Notes: generated by a model not told the origin, from the letters alone. DNA of 12,019 nucleotides from Methylotenera sp. (GCA_013816325.1 JACDEP010000061.1:1-12019); one strand, 5' to 3'. Numbered from the stretch's first letter, positions 6,423 to 12,019 are shown. Made by a program: numbers and translations.

Positions 6423-7454
6423 ATGAGTTATTTTTTTCGCAGAATACTATGGGGGACTTTGTTGTGCATAGCTAATGCCGTATATGCGCAAGCACCCAAG
6501 CCGGAGTTTGTATTGGCGCTAAGTAACTCATTAGCCAAAGTTCATGTGGAAGATAAAAATGGCCAGCATGGCATAGGTTCTGGTGTAGTTGTTGCAGTGA
6601 ACCAAGTGGCCACCAATTGCCATGTAATTGCCAATGCCCGGGGTATAGCCATCAATAAGTTAGGTAATAGCTATGCGCCTATAGGCATGAAGGCAGACTG
6701 GCACCACGATTTATGCATATTAGTGTTTGATGATTTACCTCTGAAACCTTTTGAATTTGGTGAAAGTGCCAAACTTCAATATGAGCAGCATATTTTAGCG
6801 CTAGGGTATTCCGGTAATTCTCCTAGACCAGTTGAATCATTCGGTACAGTAAAAGCGCTTATTCCATTGGACGGTAGCGTATTGGTGCGTACTACGACCG
6901 GGTTCCGGATGGGTGCAAGTGGCGGTGCGTTACTGGATTACGACGGAAAGCTAGTAGGCTTTACCACTTTTAAGAGTCCAGGTAAGCAGGGTTATTATTA
7001 TAGCTTACCGGTTGAATGGGTAAAAAAATTACAAGCCCAGCCAGATATTGCATTGACTACACCTAATGAACAACCGTTTTGGGATGTGCCGGAAAAAGAA
7101 CGACCTTTCTTCATGCAAGTAGTGCAGCCACTTCAAACCGAGGAATGGAGTACGCTGGAGCTCATTGCAAAAGCCTGGGTAACCGTCGAAAAAGATAATC
7201 CTGAAGCCTGGCTATATTTAGGTATGGCAGAACAGGGCTTGCAAGATTTGGACAAAGCCAAGAAAACCTATAATAAGGTTTTGGCGCTGGCGCCTAAGCA
7301 TTCAAGTGCATATTACCAATTAGGTTTAATAGCGATGGCTCAAGGCGAAAGAACCGAAGCCATGAAGATTGCAAATAAGTTAGAGGAAATTGATCCGGAT
7401 TTTGCTGAAGACTATAACGTTAATCTTGGCTTGATAACGGCCTCACAGCCTTAG
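6423..7454 (+). CDS. secreted trypsin-like serine protease with C-terminal TPRs (paralogue B)
   Basis: A predicted periplasmic or secreted serine protease of the trypsin-2 fold, 343 residues. It has a signal peptide with a YAQA cleavage region (about 1-23), a protease domain (about 28-205) and two TPR-like units (about 260-293 and 294-327). The triad is His67 (TNCHVI), Asp96 (HHDLCIL) and Ser166 (GASGGALL). The proline that normally ends GNSGGP is Ala here, a different deviation from that in paralogue A. The ATG is well placed behind CGGAGC. It matches the gene at 2687-3739 along its whole length, including the PFWD-PE--RPFFMQVV hinge before the TPRs and EAW-YLGMA in the first repeat. The two genes point away from each other around gnd and the hydrolase. 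The substrate is unknown; quality control of envelope proteins is one possibility, by analogy with HtrA proteases. Confidence 0.87.
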   Translation: MSYFFRRILWGTLLCIANAVYAQAPKPEFVLALSNSLAKVHVEDKNGQHGIGSGVVVAVNQVATNCHVIANARGIAINKLGNSYAPIGMKADWHHDLCILVFDDLPLKPFEFGESAKLQYEQHILALGYSGNSPRPVESFGTVKALIPLDGSVLVRTTTGFRMGASGGALLDYDGKLVGFTTFKSPGKQGYYYSLPVEWVKKLQAQPDIALTTPNEQPFWDVPEKERPFFMQVVQPLQTEEWSTLELIAKAWVTVEKDNPEAWLYLGMAEQGLQDLDKAKKTYNKVLALAPKHSSAYYQLGLIAMAQGERTEAMKIANKLEEIDPDFAEDYNVNLGLITASQP

Positions 7455-7470
7455 CTGAACTGCTTTTGCA

Positions 7471-7659
7471 TTAAACGCAATCACCACATGAAGCTAGTAG
7501 TCGTGCTAGATTGAATGAGGATAAAGGATTGGTGGCCTCAGGAACTTGCGATTCTTCCGATATTATTGCTAGGTTATTTACTGGGGAGCTTGCTTGAAGA
7601 GTAGTGCTTTCATTAATAATTGCAGCTACTGGTAAAACAGGAGTCATTGCTAATTGCAT
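7471..7659 (-). CDS. small acidic peptide ending in CGDCV, function unknown
   Basis: A 62-codon reading frame that I do not recognise but that has signs of being real. Its ATG at 7659 follows a strong AAAAGGAAAA ribosome binding site at good spacing, preceded by a leader hairpin and a Fur-box-like palindrome. The product is poor in charge (four Glu, one Asp, one Arg, no Lys) and rich in Ala, Ser, Leu, Ile and Pro. Its only two cysteines are at the extreme C-terminus, in SCGDCV. It is not a clean signal peptide or transmembrane segment. The layout, a long acidic leader with a short Cys-containing tail, is like some modified-peptide precursors, but no modifying enzyme is adjacent. A metal-binding peptide or a simple unknown protein is equally possible. 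It converges on protease B with a 16-base gap. An alternative start is the ATG at 7647. Confidence 0.5.
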   Translation of the reverse strand: MQLAMTPVLPVAAIINESTTLQASSPVNNLAIISEESQVPEATNPLSSFNLARLLASCGDCV

Positions 7660-7686
7660 ATATTTTCCTTTTGGGAGTTATTAAAC

Positions 7687-7707
7687 CGTAGAGATTTTGT
7701 CTCTACG
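7687..7707 (-). promoter_or_regulatory. leader hairpin of the small peptide gene
   Basis: CGTAGAGA (7687-7694) and TCTCTACG (7700-7707) form a perfect 8-bp stem with a 5-base loop. On the minus strand it falls in the 5' leader of the small gene, ending 17 bases upstream of its AGGA core. No U-tract follows, so it is unlikely to be a terminator. It could stabilise the message or control its translation. Confidence 0.6.
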
Positions 7708-7738
7708 AATTAAAAACAATTTTATTCTAAAAAATTCC

Positions 7739-7753
7739 TAATGAATATCATTA
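7739..7753. promoter_or_regulatory. Fur-box-like palindrome
   Basis: TAATGA-ATA-TCATTA is a perfect 6-3-6 palindrome. It matches the central 15 bases of the classical Fur box GATAATGATAATCATTATC at all but two positions, both in the three-base centre. It lies about 80 bases upstream of the small peptide ATG and about 10 bases upstream of a -10-like TAGAAT, where a bound repressor would block the promoter. A simple AT-rich chance palindrome cannot be excluded. Confidence 0.5.
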
Positions 7754-7960
7754 AGTTACATCATTGATGTTATAAGTTACCTGCTGTTGTTTTTTTGCAC
7801 TTGTTATCATAAACGCTTCAATTTAATTTCGGATGACAATGAAATTATCGTTTGCTAAACAACGCACTAATTTCGTAAAATGATGTTTTGAAACGTTTTT
7901 AGTCCACTTAACGCACATGCTGATTTTTGTTAACTGTATTTGTCGTTTGTAGCCCGGCTT

Positions 7961-8001
7961 AACTTATAAGTTTTGACTTACAAGTTTTGCTTACATAAGC
8001 T
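7961..8001 (+). promoter_or_regulatory. tandem CTTA-type palindromes and possible thiS promoter
   Basis: Three similar units follow one another at a 14-15 base period: AACTTATAAGTT (7961-7972, perfect palindrome), ACTTACAAGT (7976-7985) and GCTTACATAAGC (7989-8000, palindromic around CA). Within them TTGACT (7973-7978) and TAAGCT (7996-8001), 17 bases apart, form a plausible sigma-70 promoter for thiS with a leader of about 25 bases. Repeated palindromes over a promoter suggest an operator, but no regulator can be named. Confidence 0.45.
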
Positions 8002-8033
8002 ATGTTGCTTATTCATTCAGCCGAACTATTCAC

Positions 8034-8237
8034 ATGCAATTGATCATTAATGGTAAACCACGTTATTTCGATGATGCTATCCTGAGTGTAGCTAATCTGG
8101 TCTCGACGCTTAGCTTAGAGGGTAAGCGCCTAGCGATCGAGCGTAATGGTGAAATTGTTCCACGCAGCAAATTTGTGGAAACATCATTAGCAGATGGCGA
8201 TAAATTAGAAATTGTCGGCGCGGTTGGTGGTGGTTAG
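8034..8237 (+). CDS. thiS: sulfur carrier protein ThiS
   Basis: A 67-residue ubiquitin-like sulfur carrier. Its C-terminal Gly-Gly is adenylated by ThiF-type enzymes and converted to a thiocarboxylate, which gives its sulfur to ThiG during thiazole phosphate synthesis for thiamine. The sequence shows the family start MQLIINGKP, the central RLAIERNGEIVPRS and the C-terminal EIVGAVGGG. The terminal glycines are intact and directly followed by the stop. No Shine-Dalgarno is visible before the ATG at 8034. thiG follows 58 bases later on the same strand, which supports the assignment. thiF, thiH/thiO and thiE are not in the window. Confidence 0.95.
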   Translation: MQLIINGKPRYFDDAILSVANLVSTLSLEGKRLAIERNGEIVPRSKFVETSLADGDKLEIVGAVGGG

Positions 8238-8241
8238 TTAG

Positions 8242-8274
8242 TTATTAGGTCGTAAGAACAATCTAATAAGAACA
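8242..8274 (+). repeat. small inverted and direct repeats between thiS and thiG
   Basis: TTATTAG (8242-8248) pairs with CTAATAA (8263-8269), extendable by a G-U and an A-T pair, around a 10-base loop. TAAGAACA is also directly repeated at 8253-8260 and 8267-8274. The hairpin is AT-rich with no U-tract, so it is not a terminator. It might mark mRNA processing or translational adjustment between thiS and thiG. Confidence 0.4.
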
Positions 8275-8295
8275 AATTTAAAAGGATATATAAAG

Positions 8296-9078
8296 TTGTC
8301 AGATTTATTAAAGATTGCAGATAAGGTTTATCAATCGCGTTTATTAGTAGGCACCGGTAAATACACAGACTTTGCGCAGACGCGTGCAGCCATTGACGCC
8401 AGTGGCGCACAGATTATCACTGTGGCGATTCGCCGCACCAATATTGGCCAAACCGCTGGTGAACCTTCTCTTTTAGAGTGTCTGCCTCCGGAAGAATTTA
8501 CTTATTTACCAAACACTGCTGGCTGTTATTCAGCGGATGATGCAGTACGGACATTACGCTTAGCGCGCGAACTCCTAGATGGGCACAAACTGGTAAAACT
8601 GGAAGTGCTTGGGGACCCAAATACTTTATACCCGAACATGACAGAAACTTTGGCAGCAGCAAAAGTACTGGTGAAAGATGGTTTTGATGTCATGGTGTAT
8701 TGTTCGGATGACCCTATTATCGCTAAACAATTGGAAGAGATTGGCTGCGTTGCGGTCATGCCGCTGGCATCACTTATCGGTTCTGGCATGGGGATATTGA
8801 ACCCATGGAACCTCCAGATTATCATTGAAAATGCCAAGATTCCGGTATTGGTGGATGCCGGGGTAGGTACTGCATCTGATGCCACAATCGCAATGGAATT
8901 AGGTTGCCAAGGCGTCCTCATGAATACTGCAATAGCCGCAGCGCGGGACCCGGTACTGATGGCTTCTGCCATGAAAAAAGCGGTGGAAGCAGGTCGCGAG
9001 GCTTATCTTGCAGGCCGCATGCCCAAAAAATTATATTCGGCTAGTCCTAGCTCACCCACTACGGGCATGATTGCTTAA
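8296..9078 (+). CDS. thiG: thiazole synthase ThiG
   Basis: Condenses deoxyxylulose 5-phosphate, dehydroglycine and the ThiS thiocarboxylate into the thiazole phosphate of thiamine, in the cytoplasm. The 260-residue TIM-barrel protein shows RLLVGTGKYTDF (15-26), VAIRRTN (43-49), LPNTAGCYSA (71-80), the Schiff-base Lys101 in VKLEVLGDP (100-108), the phosphate-binding LVDAGVGTASDA and VLMNTAIAAARDP. The start is a TTG at 8296, chosen because AAAGGA (8281-8286) precedes it at suitable spacing and MSDLLKIADK matches the family N-terminus. It lies downstream of thiS and its stop is one base from the apaG ATG, so the genes are probably co-transcribed and apaG may be translationally coupled. Confidence 0.96.
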   Translation: MSDLLKIADKVYQSRLLVGTGKYTDFAQTRAAIDASGAQIITVAIRRTNIGQTAGEPSLLECLPPEEFTYLPNTAGCYSADDAVRTLRLARELLDGHKLVKLEVLGDPNTLYPNMTETLAAAKVLVKDGFDVMVYCSDDPIIAKQLEEIGCVAVMPLASLIGSGMGILNPWNLQIIIENAKIPVLVDAGVGTASDATIAMELGCQGVLMNTAIAAARDPVLMASAMKKAVEAGREAYLAGRMPKKLYSASPSSPTTGMIA

Positions 9079-9079
9079 G

Positions 9080-9466
9080 ATGATGGCTAACGAAAAACAT
9101 TACGAATGTTCTGTCACGGTTGAAGCCGTTTTTATCTCTGAGCAATCCGATGTTGAGAAAAATCGTTACGCATTTGCTTATTTCGTTAAAATCACCAACA
9201 CTGGCAATATTGCCGCACAGTTAATCAGCCGTCATTGGGTCATTATCGAGGCAGATGGCGAGCAGAAGGATGTAAAAGGACTGGGTGTGGTGGGTGAACA
9301 ACCATTGCTTAATCCGACTGAGCAATTTGAATACACGAGTGGAACAGTGATTAATACGCCATTGGGTGAGATGCACGGTACTTATCAGATGGTGGCCGAA
9401 GACGGCACACGTTTTGATGCAATTATTCACCCATTTGCGTTGGCGATGCCCAGAGTGCTGCATTAG
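9080..9466 (+). CDS. apaG: ApaG protein (DUF525)
   Basis: A 128-residue single-domain protein with an FN3-like beta fold, widespread in proteobacteria. It is linked genetically to cobalt resistance and magnesium efflux, and in other species to nucleotide pyrophosphate metabolism, but its biochemical role is unsettled. The signature blocks are NRYAFAYFVKITNTG, LISRHWVI, the glycine motif GLGVVGEQPLLNP, YTSGTVINTPLGEMHGTYQM and the terminal HPFALAMPRVLH. Two adjacent ATGs (9080 and 9083) are possible starts; both give the usual length of about 125-128 residues. A TTG at 9071 overlapping thiG is less likely. There is one base between the thiG stop and the first ATG. In enterics apaG neighbours ksgA and apaH; here it follows thiG instead. 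Confidence 0.94.
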   Translation: MMANEKHYECSVTVEAVFISEQSDVEKNRYAFAYFVKITNTGNIAAQLISRHWVIIEADGEQKDVKGLGVVGEQPLLNPTEQFEYTSGTVINTPLGEMHGTYQMVAEDGTRFDAIIHPFALAMPRVLH

Positions 9467-9519
9467 AACGCTACACTAAGTTGATATTGCACTAAGATTA
9501 TTGCGCTGATACAAAAGCA

Positions 9520-9545
9520 TTTACCTACTTTTAAAAGTTTACCTA
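9520..9545 (+). repeat. direct repeat around a palindrome before mltA
   Basis: TTTACCTA occurs at 9520-9527 and 9538-9545, and the bases between them form the perfect palindrome ACTTTTAAAAGT (9527-9538). The array ends 13 bases before the mltA ATG, in the 92-base gap after apaG. It may be an operator for mltA, or chance in AT-rich DNA. Confidence 0.4.
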
Positions 9546-9558
9546 AGAATCGATACTA

Positions 9559-10854
9559 ATGAGAAAAATAATGGCGCTTCTTTTAGTAACAGTTCTGCTT
9601 AACTTGGCTGCCTGTGCCAAGAAAAATGTAAAACCTGCATCAGTAAACCCTGCTCCCTCTGCTGCTTGTGCATGTCCCACTCCTCTATCAAGCTCGCTTC
9701 CTGTACAAATTCCTGACATTAAATCAGTAGACGGTAAACCATCTGACAGCAAGCCTAGCGAAGTTAAAGTCGAGCCGAAAGTGGCTGACTATGGTTTATT
9801 AAAAGCTGCCAAATGGGAAGACATCGATGGATATAACCAAGATGACTTGAGCGCTGCTTGGCCAGCCTGGATGCAAAGTTGTAGTACCTTGAATAATAAA
9901 CCCGTGTGGCAAAAAGCTTGTACGGCTGCTATGCAACTGAATAGCCAAACTGCTGGGAAACCAAGTGGTGATATGGTCTCAGCATATTTCAAACAGTATT
10001 TTTCGGTATATAAAACCACTAATTTTGATGGTTCTGATACAGGTACAATCACGGGCTATTACGAACCATTGCTAAATGGCAGTCGCACCAAATCTTCCAG
10101 ATATCCTTATCCACTTTATGCAACGCCCAATGATTTAATCACGGTAGAGCTAGACAGCATTTATCCGGAGCTCAGGTACAAACGTGTACGTGGCCGGTTA
10201 GTAGGCAATAAGTTAGTGCCATATTACAACCGCGCAGAAATCGAAACAGAGGCTTCCCCACTCAAAGGCCGAGAATTGCTTTACATTGACGATGTCATTG
10301 ACGCGTTCTTCTTGCAGATACAAGGTTCTGGTCTAGTGCAGCTGGATGATGGCAATCAAGTGCATGTCGGTTATGCAGACCAGAATGGACATACTTATAG
10401 CTCTATTGGCAGGTTATTAGTTGAGCGCGGCGAATTGACGTTGGATAAAGCCTCGATGCAGGGCATTAAGAATTGGGCGCGTAATAACTTGGATAAATTA
10501 CGAGAACTGCTCAATAGTAATCCTAGTTATGTATTTTTCCGGGAATTGCCTACAGGACTCCCGGGCCCATTAGGCGCGCTTGGTGTGCCTATACTCGGTG
10601 AACGCGTAGTTGCGATTGACCCTAAATTCGTTCCCCTAGGTGCTCCAGTATTTCTTTCTACAACAGAGCCGAATAGCACCAAACCATTAAAACGCCTGAT
10701 GATGGCACAAGATACTGGCGGGGCAATTAAAGGGGGTGTTAGGGCAGACTTTTTTTGGGGTGCTGGCAATGAAGCTGGTGCAAAGGCTGGTGCCATGAAA
10801 CAGCTTGGAAAGATTTGGGTATTGTTACCTAAAGACTTTGTTATTAAACCATAA
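9559..10854 (+). CDS. mltA: membrane-bound lytic murein transglycosylase A, lipoprotein
   Basis: Cleaves the glycan strands of peptidoglycan to 1,6-anhydromuropeptides from the inner face of the outer membrane. The 431-residue product opens with a lipoprotein signal and lipobox LAAC (Cys19), then a Pro/Ser/Lys-rich linker to about residue 75 with extra cysteines (AACACP). The MltA barrel domain follows (about 90-320), with TGTITGYYEPLLNGS, PYPLYATP and FFLQIQGSG. The C-terminal 3D domain (about 330-428) contains AQDTGGAIKG (Asp385) and RADFFWG (Asp397), where the family's catalytic aspartate lies. The linker is longer than in E. coli MltA (about 365 residues). Two ATGs (9559 and 9571) both leave the signal intact; neither has a strong ribosome binding site. 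It may be the last gene of a thiS-thiG-apaG-mltA run; a terminator follows 30 bases later. Confidence 0.95.
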   Translation: MRKIMALLLVTVLLNLAACAKKNVKPASVNPAPSAACACPTPLSSSLPVQIPDIKSVDGKPSDSKPSEVKVEPKVADYGLLKAAKWEDIDGYNQDDLSAAWPAWMQSCSTLNNKPVWQKACTAAMQLNSQTAGKPSGDMVSAYFKQYFSVYKTTNFDGSDTGTITGYYEPLLNGSRTKSSRYPYPLYATPNDLITVELDSIYPELRYKRVRGRLVGNKLVPYYNRAEIETEASPLKGRELLYIDDVIDAFFLQIQGSGLVQLDDGNQVHVGYADQNGHTYSSIGRLLVERGELTLDKASMQGIKNWARNNLDKLRELLNSNPSYVFFRELPTGLPGPLGALGVPILGERVVAIDPKFVPLGAPVFLSTTEPNSTKPLKRLMMAQDTGGAIKGGVRADFFWGAGNEAGAKAGAMKQLGKIWVLLPKDFVIKP

Positions 10855-10883
10855 TATAAAAGGTTAGATATAATTTAGGCAAT

Positions 10884-10911
10884 AAAAAAGGATGCAATAA
10901 GCATCCTTTTT
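10884..10911. terminator. bidirectional terminator between mltA and pqqA
   Basis: GGATGC (10890-10895) and GCATCC (10901-10906) form a 6-bp stem with loop AATAA, flanked by an A-run (10884-10889) and a T-run (10907-10911). Read either way it is a hairpin followed by U residues. It lies 30 bases after the mltA stop and 18 bases after the pqqA stop, so each gene is insulated from the other. Confidence 0.9.
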
Positions 10912-10928
10912 GCATACGATGGAACAAA

Positions 10929-11000
10929 TTACTTGTTCATTACGTACATTGTAACTTCGAAACCGAAACGCATTTCAATAGCAGCTGGTTTTGTCCACAT
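10929..11000 (-). CDS. pqqA: PQQ precursor peptide PqqA
   Basis: A 23-residue ribosomal peptide from which the redox cofactor pyrroloquinoline quinone is made. PqqE, with the chaperone PqqD, crosslinks the conserved Glu and Tyr; later steps cut out and oxidise the fused pair. The sequence begins MWTKPAAIEMRFGFE and holds the defining Glu15-x3-Tyr19 spacing (EVTMY), ending MNK. The ATG at 11000 follows a strong AGGAGA. The gene is too short for most gene callers. It is an orphan: a terminator lies 18 bases after its stop and no pqqB, C, D or E is nearby, so the modifying enzymes must be encoded elsewhere. Methylotrophs often carry extra pqqA copies to meet the PQQ demand of abundant methanol dehydrogenases; that this is an extra copy is inference. 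It lies downstream of lplT but 153 bases away, so it probably has its own promoter. Confidence 0.95.
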   Translation of the reverse strand: MWTKPAAIEMRFGFEVTMYVMNK

Positions 11001-11006
11001 AGTAGT

Positions 11007-11012
11007 TCTCCT
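11007..11012 (-). promoter_or_regulatory. pqqA: strong ribosome binding site of pqqA
   Basis: On the minus strand AGGAGA precedes the pqqA ATG by six bases, preceded by a run of seven A. It is the best Shine-Dalgarno in the window, consistent with high expression of the precursor, and it fixes the start of this very short gene. Confidence 0.85.
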
Positions 11013-11153
11013 TTTTTTGATTAATTCGTACCGCTTTTGCTAGTTAGCATTTGCATTACGTGAACATATCATACGGCTATGTGAAACTAACACCACGGTC
11101 CTAGCCATTAAAACAAGCTCATGGAAATCATTAGATGTCATTATGTGAGAAGT

Positions 11154-12019
11154 TTATTTAGCGCGCCTGAACCAGGCAATGGCACTAATACTTATAAAAA
11201 TAACCGAACCGAATATAGTGGCCGATTGAACAACAGCCATGCCACTTCGTTCCATGAGGATATATAAGCCTACCAGCGTTAGCATGGTGCAGTTTTCTAC
11301 GAAGTTTTGTACTGCCACCGCATTGCCAGCACCCACTGTTTCATGCCCGCGTTCTTGCAATAGCGCATTGAGCGGAACTACATAATAGCCACCGGTAGCG
11401 CCTATTAATATAAGCAATCCTATAGACAGGTATAAATTGGAGCTGTGAGCGAATAGCATAATAAGTATACCGATAGACATACCCACCGGAAGTACACGAT
11501 TTACATTCTTTAAGCTGATAGTCGTGGCTGCCAAAGTGGCACCTACGGCAATACCAATAGCCACGGCCCCGCTCATATTGGCTGGCATGCTTAAATCAGT
11601 AATACCTAAAGCCACGGGTACCCATGCCACTAATAATAAACGTAAAGTAGAGCCAGCGCCCCAGAATACGCTGGTACCAAGCAATGAAAGTCTAGCGTCT
11701 CGATTGTTGAACAAAGTTTTTAACGCATGGAAGAAATTCTGTACGAGGGGATAAAGGGCAAACGCTTGGTTTAACTTTACTGCTGGTAATCTAGGTATCA
11801 ATGTATTGGCAAAAGCCGCGGTTAAATAGCAGCCACATACTGACATTAACGCTATTGAAACCGAGCTATCCGCAAGCTTACCACCTAATACTGCGCCTAA
11901 GAGAATAGCCACAATCGTTGAACCTTCCATCATGCCATTGGCTTTCACCAAATGTTTCTCGCTCACCAATTCACTCAGAATACCGTACTTAGCAGGGGAA
12001 TATGCTGCCGCCCCCAACC
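11154..12019 (-). CDS. lplT: lysophospholipid transporter LplT, N-terminus outside window
   Basis: A major facilitator family membrane protein that flips lysophospholipids, chiefly lysophosphatidylethanolamine, across the inner membrane for reacylation. The frame is open to the right edge, so this is the C-terminal part (about 288 codons against roughly 397 in E. coli LplT); the TTG at 12017 is not the real start. It begins in GAAAYSPAKYGILSELV and continues with KANGMMEGSTIVAILLG, LGTSVFWGAGSTLRLLLVAWVPVALGITD, GGYYVVPLNALLQERG and GAGNAVAVQNFVEN, all close to E. coli LplT as I recall it, with alternating hydrophobic helices. The reacylating acyltransferase (Aas) that often accompanies lplT is not downstream; pqqA is next. 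No clear terminator follows the stop. Confidence 0.93.
   Translation of the reverse strand, partial: LGAAAYSPAKYGILSELVSEKHLVKANGMMEGSTIVAILLGAVLGGKLADSSVSIALMSVCGCYLTAAFANTLIPRLPAVKLNQAFALYPLVQNFFHALKTLFNNRDARLSLLGTSVFWGAGSTLRLLLVAWVPVALGITDLSMPANMSGAVAIGIAVGATLAATTISLKNVNRVLPVGMSIGILIMLFAHSSNLYLSIGLLILIGATGGYYVVPLNALLQERGHETVGAGNAVAVQNFVENCTMLTLVGLYILMERSGMAVVQSATIFGSVIFISISAIAWFRRAK

Larger units (their letters stand above)
7660..8033. other. 374-base AT-rich divergent regulatory region
   Basis: This gap separates the small peptide gene (-) from thiS (+). It holds, in order, the ribosome binding site of the small gene (AGGA at 7666-7669), an 8-bp leader hairpin (7687-7707), a -10-like TAGAAT on the minus strand (7724-7729), a Fur-box-like palindrome (7739-7753), a looser inverted pair GAAATTA (7841-7847) / TAATTTC (7868-7874), and tandem CTTA repeats (7961-8000) over a possible thiS promoter. 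No convincing gene is seen in it, and no THI-box (TPP riboswitch) signature. Confidence 0.7.

Noticed and set aside
7471..7659. Confident call of the small gene as a RiPP precursor
   Set aside because: No modification, protease or export genes adjoin it; only the Cys tail and acidic leader hint at this, so it is kept as a hypothesis.
7833..7883. 16-residue plus-strand frame in the thiS upstream gap
   Set aside because: Too short, with no ribosome binding site and no recognisable peptide family.
7800..8033. TPP riboswitch upstream of thiS
   Set aside because: The conserved CTGAGA and the ACCCTTTGAACCTGATCTGG-like blocks of the THI box were looked for and not found.
8526..8972. 148-codon minus-strand frame
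   Set aside because: Antisense to thiG; no motif and no plausible start signal.

Overview
The window looks like a chromosomal stretch from a methylotrophic betaproteobacterium, most likely of the Methylophilaceae (Methylotenera, Methylophilus or Methylobacillus type). This is inferred from four things: a stand-alone pqqA gene (the PQQ cofactor precursor for methanol dehydrogenases), a 6-phosphogluconate dehydrogenase of the kind used in the oxidative RuMP cycle, the housekeeping set (tsaC, thiS-thiG, apaG, mltA, lplT), and the moderately low GC content. No sequence search was possible, so the genus is not fixed. I see no transposase, integrase, tRNA, rRNA, CRISPR array or phage gene.

Layout, left to right. 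Bases 1-961: the end of alkB (+, cut by the window edge) converges on a small Cupin_3 protein (-). Bases 1087-2071: a strong inverted repeat, then a Sua5-type threonylcarbamoyl-AMP synthase (+). Bases 2321-3739: an MliC-like lipoprotein (+) converges, three bases apart, on a secreted trypsin-like protease with a TPR tail (-). Bases 3917-5428: gnd (+), ending at a strong bidirectional terminator shared with a dienelactone-hydrolase-family enzyme (-, 5510-6262). Bases 6423-7454: a second trypsin/TPR protease (+), clearly a paralogue of the first. The two proteases point outward and flank gnd and the hydrolase.

Bases 7471-8033 are the least ordinary part. A 62-codon gene (-) has a good ribosome binding site, a leader hairpin and a Fur-box-like palindrome, and its product ends in Cys-Gly-Asp-Cys-Val. 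It is followed by about 370 bases of AT-rich regulatory DNA. Bases 8034-10854: thiS, thiG, apaG and mltA, all on the + strand and plausibly one or two transcription units. A bidirectional terminator (10884-10911) closes mltA and, from the other side, the 23-residue pqqA (-, 10929-11000). The window ends inside lplT (-), whose N-terminal third lies outside.

The functional themes are ordinary: DNA and tRNA maintenance, sugar-phosphate oxidation, thiazole synthesis for thiamine, envelope upkeep (mltA, lplT, lysozyme-inhibitor-like lipoprotein, secreted proteases) and PQQ supply. The strongest candidates for something undescribed are the possibly iron-controlled Cys-tailed small peptide and the duplicated protease pair with shared upstream motifs.
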